Shown here: positions 57,089-64,000 of the stretch, one piece after another | Layout of the letters: each line of letters opens with the position of its first letter | Numbering within the stretch: position 1 is the first letter of the stretch | Assembly (NCBI RefSeq): GCF_002575655.3 | Contig: NC_053038.3 | Span: 148,320,885-148,384,884 of the forward strand | From: Aegilops tauschii subsp. strangulata | Lineage: Eukaryota > Streptophyta > Magnoliopsida > Poales > Poaceae | DNA length: 64,000 nt | Direction of reading: 5' to 3' | The notes under the pieces: model-generated | What the model was told of the DNA's origin: nothing | Databases searched by the model: none | Seen by the model: the letters and a program-made list of their open reading frames with translations, nothing else | Program-made: the position numbers and the translations under genes

Positions 57089-58778
57089 GCCGGTCTATTC
57101 TGCTAATATGAGCAGAATAACTATTCTGATAACACTTCCGCACTGCACGCTCAACGCGAGGGCACTGCACTTTCTGTAGCAGAGGTACTGCAATACAGAG
57201 ACTAGTGAACTTCGTGTCGGAAAAAACTGCATGCGGTGTTTTTTCGGTACCTTTTTTGCTCTAGTTTTTTAACCATTTATCGAAACGAGGCGTATAATAT
57301 ACCGTTCAGAAGCTATGGATTAGGCGCAACTTCGCCACGTTGAATACTTTTTGACATTCCTCACGGTTTAAGAGCAGTTTTGAAAATGGTGCGGCGCACG
57401 ATGATTGGCAGCGAGCGTTTTTTCGCGTTTTTTTCTTCTAAATCACTATTCGGAATGAAGCCAATGATACATCGTTGGAAAGATATCATCGAGGTGCATC
57501 TTTTTCATATCTATTATTTTCTCTAATTCGTAACGGTTTAAGAGCAGTTTTAAATTTAGTAAATGGCGGAATTCTGTTTTTTCGATTTTTTTTGCAATTT
57601 TCGTATTGTTTTTGCTCCAGTTTTTGAACCGTTTGACGAAACGAGGCATGTAATAAACCATTGGAAAGCTATGGACGAGGAGCAACTTTCATATCTTGAA
57701 ATGTTTTTGAGATACCTTATGGTTTTTAGTTAATTTTGAAAATCATGCGGTTGACGACAAGAGGCAGCGGCCATTTTTCATGAAAATTTTACAAACCGTT
57801 GGTCGAAATGATTCAAATCTTGGGCCGTTGGAAAGATATCGACGAGACGCAACTTTTTCCTGTAGAACACTCTCTCTGATTCCTTACGGTTTAAGAGTAA
57901 TTTTGATTTTAACAAAATGCGGACACTCTGTTTCTTCGCAACCCCAAATCGTCGTATGTACTGCATCAGACACAAAACCGCACTGCTTTAGACTAAAAAA
58001 CACACTTCATCAGACGAAAAAGTGCACTGCATGATTTCTTTTTGTGGGGCATAAATTTTCTCAAACGAGGTGGAGTGCACTTGATGTCGAGCGTTGGTGA
58101 ACCGCAATATTATGAAAAGGGAACCTCGAGACTACCGTAAACGGGCCATGACACCACACTTCATCAGACCGACAAGTGCACTTCATGATTTCTTTTTTGT
58201 GGGATGTAAATTTTCCCAAACGAGGTAGCAAACCGCACTTCTTTAGACTAAAACCCGCACTTCATCAGACGGACAAGTGCACTGCATGATTTCTTTTTTG
58301 TGTGACGTAAATTTTCCCAAACGAGGTAGTAAGCCGCACTTCTTTAGACTGAAAACCGCACTGCATTGCACGGACAAGCGAACTGCAAGATTTATTTTTG
58401 TCAAACTTAATTTTTCTCAGGCGAGGAAGTGGACCGCGCTTCACGTACAGCGTAAGTGAACCTCAACACTTCCGAAAGTGAACCGCGACACTACCCGAAA
58501 GTGCACCTCATGTGTTTTTTTTACCGTTCGCTAACTTTTTTTTGCACTTCACATCAGGCATAAGGGAACCGCAGCACCATTGGAAGTGAACCGCAGTGGT
58601 GTCGAAAGTGGACCGTATTACTTTTTTTAACCACACACGCATCAACCTAAAAATCAAAGTGTAGTGCACAAGACCTTTTATTTTTTTTGAACAAATAAAT
58701 CGAACGGCACTGCACTAGACATTTTTCTTAAAAAAAAAATTGACCGACATGCCCACACTCTCGGGACTGCACGCACAC
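57089..58778. mobile_element. X3: third TA-flanked X element, cut by a gypsy LTR
   Basis: Starts GCCGGTCTATTCTGC after a short (TA)n directly outside MEGA, and follows the left 1.3 kb of X1 and X2 including the ~180-bp repeats. The gypsy LTR at 58779 interrupts it; its right end is not in the window. Confidence 0.8.
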
Positions 58779-59257
58779 TGAGGGAGTCCTAGACTAAGGG
58801 GTCCTAGGGCGTCCGGCCTGCTATCTATGGGCCGGACTGGTGGGATGTGAAGACATGAAGGCCGAAGACTGTACCCGTGTCTGGATTGGACTCTCCTTGG
58901 CGTGGAAGGCAAGCTTGGCGATCAACTATGAAGATTCCTTCCTATGTAACCGACCCTATGTAACCCTAGATCCCCCCTGTGTCTATATAAACCGGAGGGT
59001 GTAGTCCGGAAAGGATATACTCATTACCATAGTCATACAGGCTAGACTTCTAGGGTTTAGCCATTATGATCTCGTGGTAGATCAACTCTTGTAACACTCA
59101 TATTCATCAATATCAATCAACCAGGAAGTAAGGTATTACCTCCATAGAGAGGGCCCGAACCTGGGTAAACATCGTGTCCCCTGTCTCTTGTAACCATCGA
59201 TCCTAGACGCACAGTTCGGGACCCCCTACCCGAGATCCGCCGGTTTTGACACCGACA
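58779..59257 (+). repeat. 5' LTR of a Ty3-gypsy element (479 bp)
   Basis: Starts TGAGGGAGTCCTAGAC and ends CACCGACA, a common Triticeae gypsy LTR. It includes a TATA box (TATATAA, 58985-58991). The primer site region TTGGTGCTTTCATTGAGAG follows at 59258. The preceding CACAC (58774-58778) is the likely target copy. Confidence 0.88.
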
Positions 59258-59298
59258 TTGGTGCTTTCATTGAGAGTTCCACTGTGGATGAAGGTTCG

Positions 59299-61229
59299 AT
59301 GGCCCCTTCAATCATCGATAGTGACACCGTCCAAGGAGAAACCTTCCTCCACGGACAGATCTTCGTGTTCGGCGGCTTCGTACTGCGGGCCAACTCGCTT
59401 GGCCATCTGGAGAAGATCGATGGCTATGCCCTGGCCATCAGGTCAGATTTGGGAGCTTGAACTACGTCGCGGACATCCGCAGAAACCTGATCTTTGATGG
59501 ATTCAAGACCGCGACGATCGCTCCCACTCGCTCTGATGAACATGACCTAAATCTATCATCGGATCACATCCAGGAGATGGTTCCTGTTGCTGCAACGGCC
59601 TTAGAACCGGAGCAGATCGTGCCATCCGAGGCCATAGAGTCAGTGGCATTGGAGCCGCACACAGACTCGACACCCTGCAATATTTGCGTCAACGGAACTC
59701 CGGACTCGTCTCCGGCTATAAGTTCCGGACCATGTACGCCTGCGGACACCGAGCTGGATCGGTTATCAATTTCGAATTCAGCGCCACAGACATCTTCCAG
59801 CACTCACCTTTGGGTGACATGCGAAACTCTTTAAAGAATTTGTCCTTAGAGAAGGACTCACAGCCGAACTATGTTCGGTTCGAGCTAGAGGCTGACGATG
59901 GGGAATTTTGCTTCCCACCCGCCACCCACTTCATAGCCACTGTCGATGACTTAACCGACGTGCTTGATTATGGATCCGAAGACATCGACGGTATGGACGA
60001 TGATGCCGACAAGGAGCAAGGCCAAGACCCGCCATTCATTGGACGTTGGACGGCCACCTCTTCGTACGATGTGTACATGGTTGACACGCCTAAAAAGCTA
60101 GCGACAATGACAAAGAAGATCCAGTTGCGAACAAACCTTCTGAGACACAGTCCAAGCGCTGGCGCCCTAAACACCGTTCTAAGCCTCGCCGGAGAAAATA
60201 GTACTCCAGGCGACGCCAAAAACAATGAAGACCCTGTTGGAGGAGCATCCGAACAGGAGGAACAAGACAACGGTCAAGTTAACCCTGATAAACAGGCCAT
60301 GCCCAATGACCCGGATGACGATAGTTATCGTCCAGTCTCCGAGGATGAGGAGAGCCTCGGCAGCGAGGATTTCATCATGCCTGAGGCAGCCCTCGAGTAG
60401 GAGCGCTTCAAGCGCCAGCTAATAGCTACTGCTAGAAGCCTGAAGAAAAGCAACAGCAGCTCCAAGCCGATCAAGACCTACTCATTGACAGATGGACTGA
60501 TGTCCTGGCAGCCAAAGAATACGACCTCAAGCGCCCAGCCAAGAGTTACCCGAAGCGCAGACTGCTACCTCAGTTCGATGAGGAGGCACCAGATCCCGCA
60601 CCTCCCTCGCGCAATGCGGAACGACCACCACGTGGTCGGGATAGTGCGGCGGACCGAGCACCCCGCGGTCGAGATAAAACGGCAACTCAGGCCGAACAAC
60701 AGCCCGCCCCACCGCCTCGTAAAAACAGAGACGGAACAGCTCGGGACCATACATACGACCTTCGGCAGGACCTGGACAGTAGAGCAGGACACACCAGATC
60801 AATCTACGGATCGCGAGGACGCTTCCCGTCTCGGGATGACAGCTACCTATTCGGACGCGACAAACCTAGTCACGCCCGGGACGATAACCGCAGACGGACT
60901 CCATCGGAGGTGCGCCGCGACGCGGCCTGATATAGAGGCGCCGCCACCCTCTCTGCTTCACAGACGAAGTACTGGATCACGAATTCCCTGAGGGGTTCAA
61001 GCCCGTCAACATTGAATCATACGACGGAACAACCGATCCCGCAGTTTGGATCGAAGATTTTATTCTCCACATCCATATGGCTCGCGGAGATGACCTCCAC
61101 GCCATCAAATACCTCCCACTAAAATTAAAAGGGCCAGCTAGACACTGGTTAAATAGCCTGCCTGAAAATTCCATCGGCAGCTGGGAGGACTTGGAAGAAG
61201 CTTTTCTTGACAACTTCCAAGGTACTTAT
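59299..61229 (+). pseudogene. gag of the Ty3-gypsy element, broken
   Basis: The ATG at 59299 opens a frame with the ETFLHGQIFVFGGFVLRANS-type N-terminus of this element group, which stops after about 54 codons (TGA near 59458). The second frame (59457-59834) and the third (59684-60400, acidic, with DDDADKEQGQDPPF) continue the protein through frameshifts. The capsid-like gag domain is 60957-61229 (KGPARHWLNSLP, SWEDLEEAFLDNFQG), cut by the CACTA element. At least three frameshifts make it dead. Confidence 0.8.
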
Positions 61230-61689
61230 CACTACAAAAAGAAGACACATCCGTGACATTTTGGGCCGAACATTTTTTTTCTATCATACATATGACACTT
61301 CTATGATAATAATTGTGACAAAACCCGGTATCATCATAGATGTGGTGGGCTCCTACTTCTATGAAAAAAAATCATGACCGAAAATGGGCTTTTCGTCCTG
61401 GGTGGGCCGGAGACGCAGCTGCATGACATTCTTTGGGCCGTCCATGACGGAAAAAACTGTGGTAGAAGCGAGGGGGAGGAAATTTCGGGGAGTTCCCGGT
61501 TACGGTAGGAGGTCGGGGGCTGAGCGATGCGCGTTTCTCTTGTACACGTACGCGCGTGTGTGCGAGGCGTTGGCTCTAACTGAACCCGAGCGAGGCGTTG
61601 GGCTCTAACTGAACCCGAGGGATTGCACTGCAGGCTACGCGTTACTGAACCTGAGCGATCGATCAATGGCTATTAACTGAACCCGATCG

Positions 61690-61990
61690 AGCGATTCCTT
61701 CGCTACTGCTGCTAACTGAAGCCGATCGATTGGATGAACAGTGAGCGTTGTGGGGGGGTTGGATGAACAGTGAGCGGTGGCGTTGCCTCTGGATGAACAG
61801 GACCCCGTGGTGTGGAGGGCTGGATGAACAGTAGACGATGGAGGGGTGCCCGTGGAGGGGTGGTTGAACAGGACCCGGTGGTGTGGAGGGCTGGATGAAC
61901 AGTAGATGGTGGAGGGGTGGTTGAACAGTAGCCGGTGGAGTAGCGCGCGGTGGAGGCTGGATGAACAGGAGCCCATGGAGGCTGGAGGAG
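61690..61990. repeat. CACTA subterminal repeats, TGAACAG type
   Basis: Irregular 25-40-bp direct repeats of GGATGAACAG / GGTTGAACAGGACCC type. Probable transposase-binding subterminal repeats, by analogy with other CACTA elements. Confidence 0.75.
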
Positions 61991-62026
61991 GTCGACGGTG
62001 GAGATGAACAGTATCCCGTGGAGTCC

Positions 62027-62400
62027 CGTTTTGCGGTACGCCACACCCCCCCGATGAACAGGACCCCGTTTCGACCGTAGGAGGTTCGTTTCGTCCGTTT
62101 TGCGGTACGCCACACCCCTCCCGATCAACAGGACCCCCGTTTCGACCGTAGGAGGTCCGTTTCCTCCGTTGTGCGGTATGCCACACCCCTCCCGATCAAC
62201 AGGACCCCCGTTTCGACCGTAGGAGGTCCATTTCCTCCGTTTTGCGGTACGCCACACCCCTCTCGATCAACAGGACCCCCGTTTCGACCGTAGGAGGTCC
62301 GTTTCCTCCGTTTTGCGGTACGCCACACCCCTCCCGATCAACAGGACCCTGTTCCAAACGTAGGAGGTACGTTTCCTCCGTTTTGCGGTATGCCAGGTCT
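62027..62400. repeat. Six ~70-bp CACTA subterminal repeats
   Basis: TTGCGGTA(C/T)GCCACACCCC at 62031, 62100, 62171, 62242, 62313 and 62383, each followed by GATCAACAGGACCC and CGTAGGAGGT. Period 69-71 bp. Confidence 0.92.
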
Positions 62401-62492
62401 CGTTTCCATCGCCTGTTCCGTCCAAGCCCTCCCGATGAACACGACCACGCATTCCGTTCCGACCCAGCCGGTTGGCTCCCACGCGTTCCGTT

Positions 62493-62605
62493 GCCTCCCG
62501 ATGAACACGACGCATTCCGTTGCCTCCCCATGAACACGACGAATTCCTTTGCCTCCCCATGAACACGACGCATTCCTTTGCCTCCCCATGAACACGACAA
62601 CGACG
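62493..62605. repeat. Short CACTA repeats, CCATGAACACGAC type
   Basis: Four or five copies of a ~27-33-bp unit GCCTCCC(C/G)ATGAACACGAC. Non-coding. Confidence 0.8.
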
Positions 62606-62898
62606 TTGTTTTTCCCCGTTCCGACCCAGCAATGTACACGAGCCTGGCCGTACGTATGCGCGAGTAGGCGTTCGAGACCCCGCCCGTATGTACACATACG
62701 TGGCCGTATTTTCTTTCTTGCACCCTAGCCACTGTACGTATGTGTACATGCTACGTGCGCGCCTCTACTACGACACGTATGCGCCTCTACTATGACACGT
62801 GTGCGCCTCTACATCCACCAGTATATATGTACGTACACGTTCGCGACCAGAATGACAACGCTACGTACGCTTCGACCAGGTGGGTCCCGACTGTCAGG

Positions 62899-63115
62899 CA
62901 CTTCCTTGCGTGCGAAGATGTAGCTGGTGGGTCCCAGCAGTAGGGGGGCGAATCGTTTTTTTGCCCGGAGGCACTTCCTTGCGTGCGAAGATGTAGCTGG
63001 TGGGTCCCAGCAGTCAGGGGGCGAATCGTTTTTTTGCCCGGGCGCACTTCCTTGCATGCGAAGATGTAGCTGGTGGGTCCCAGCAGTCAGGGGGAAACGT
63101 TTTTTTTGCGAAATA
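62899..63115. repeat. Three ~72-bp CACTA repeats
   Basis: CACTTCCTTGC(G/A)TGCGAAG starts at 62899, 62971 and 63044, each followed by TAGCTGGTGGGTCCCAGCAG and a T run. A looser copy lies at 63765-63835. Confidence 0.9.
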
Positions 63116-64000
63116 CGGTGGCCCATCCGGTGGTCCCCGCTGTCAGCTGGAGGAATCATTATTTTGCGCGTAATAAGGAGGCACTTCCTTGCTGCGGTCG
63201 TGGACCCAGCTGTCAGCCTCTCCACATACAGTCCATGCCCGATGGAAGTCGTTCCTTGACCACGTTGACCACGCCGCGCCGAGAGCACCACGGCGGTGGA
63301 CGACGGCGAGGACTAGGAAGGGGACGACTCAGAGCCGGGGAAGACGCAACAGTGGATGCCCACGCGAAGAGGAGTACGAGGGTTCACTGGTTCGGCTGCG
63401 GTGTGAGGCTGCTGTCGCCGTAGAATAACAGGGGGTGTGGGTGATTAGAGGGATGGCCTGGCCAGCGGTGGGAGTAGTTGGGGGAGGTGAGGCCTCCGCG
63501 ACATCACAGCTGGCCATGGGAGGAAGGAGCACGTGGGACGACCGGCGCTGGCTTGGGCAGCTGGAGCAAGAAGACCAGAGGTTGAAGAAGCACTACGGCT
63601 GTTGGATGAACATCGTACGGTAACAGGAGCTAGAATCGTTCATATTGACTAAGTTGACAAAGCCCTCCGTCCCCGTCAACTTGGTAGGCCCACAAGTCAG
63701 CCTACCACTATGCTGGGTTCCAGCTGGCACGGGGGTATTCATTTTTTTGTGCGTAATAAGGAGGCACTTCCATGCGTGCGAAGATAGCTGATGGGTCCGA
63801 CATGTCAGCGGGGGGCACGTTATTTTCACGAATTACAGAGGCCCTTCCGGTGGGTCCCAGATGTCAAGTGGGGGAATCATTATTTTGCGCGTAATAAGGA
63901 GGCATTTCCTTGTGTGCAGCCGTGGACCCAGCTGTCAGCCTCTCCACGCACAGTCTATTTCCGATGGTGTCGTTCGCTGACCATGTTTACCACGCCACGC

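Larger units (their letters stand above)
58779..61229 (+). mobile_element. Ty3-gypsy element, 5' part, interrupted by a CACTA element
   Basis: LTR, primer site, leader and gag in order on the plus strand. The CACTA element at 61230 breaks gag, so pol and the 3' LTR should lie beyond the window. The gag-type domain and LTR suggest the Tat lineage, but this is inference. Confidence 0.85.
61230..64000. mobile_element. CACTA element, left end, continues beyond window
   Basis: Starts CACTACAAAAAGAAGACAC inside the gag domain, with TAT (61227-61229) as the likely 3-bp target copy. Then come the subterminal arrays typical of large Triticeae CACTA elements. No transposase ORF is in the visible part; the short ORFs are frames through repeats. 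Orientation cannot be decided without the other end. Confidence 0.88.

Noticed and set aside
61635..62749. ORFs of 100-180 codons in the CACTA end
   Set aside because: They read through ~70-bp and shorter repeats, with repeated peptides and no transposase motif.

Overview
This window is transposon-on-transposon DNA from a large grass genome, most likely wheat or another Triticeae. The evidence is the element types: an LTR starting TGTTGGAAATATGCCCTAG (Angela/BARE/WIS type), LTRs starting TGATACGTCTCC, a Stowaway MITE, a CACTA element with long subterminal repeats, and several Ty3-gypsy elements. I see no ordinary host gene, rRNA or tRNA. Almost every open reading frame in the GC-rich stretches is a chance ORF.

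Layout. (1) 1-11178: a minus-strand Ty3-gypsy chromovirus (Tekay/Del-like) with 3.57-kb LTRs; the left LTR runs off the window. It sits in a minus-strand Athila-like element (11179-12679), which itself lies inside a plus-strand Athila-like element (12680-16606) carrying a Stowaway MITE. (2) 16607-23739: a cluster in (TA)n microsatellites holding two 3-3.8-kb elements (here X1 and X2) and a 246-bp MITE. X2 carries an hAT-type MITE. (3) 23740-57071: a 33.3-kb element with matching 44-bp terminal inverted repeats (here MEGA). (4) 57089-58778: a third X element (X3), cut by a Ty3-gypsy element (58779-61229), which is cut in turn by a CACTA element (61230 to the window end).

MEGA is the most interesting object. 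It carries a FAR1/MULE-type transposase gene (minus strand), a Ulp1-like C48 protease gene (plus strand), two tandem copies of a WRN-like 3'-5' exonuclease gene (minus strand), a spliced B3-domain gene, an arginine-rich small ORF, two copies of a U6-type promoter cassette predicted to drive a ~170-nt RNA that contains the U1 5'-end sequence, and a five-unit ~300-bp CpG-rich tandem array. Later insertions are a truncated Angela-type LTR inside the protease gene and a 9.36-kb non-autonomous gypsy element that splits the transposase gene. Transposase, protease and both exonucleases are broken; the B3 gene and the arginine-rich ORF are open.

The ends of MEGA, the X elements and the 246-bp MITE share one design: TATTCT, then its inverted form AGAATA, then TATTCT again, within about 45 bp, and all three are embedded in (TA)n. 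I infer one superfamily of TA-microsatellite-targeting MULE-like elements that spans 0.25 to 33 kb, with MEGA as the (now dead) coding member. How the cargo genes work together is not shown by the sequence. A transposase with SUMO-protease-like, exonuclease and DNA-binding accessory proteins is a plausible but untested module.
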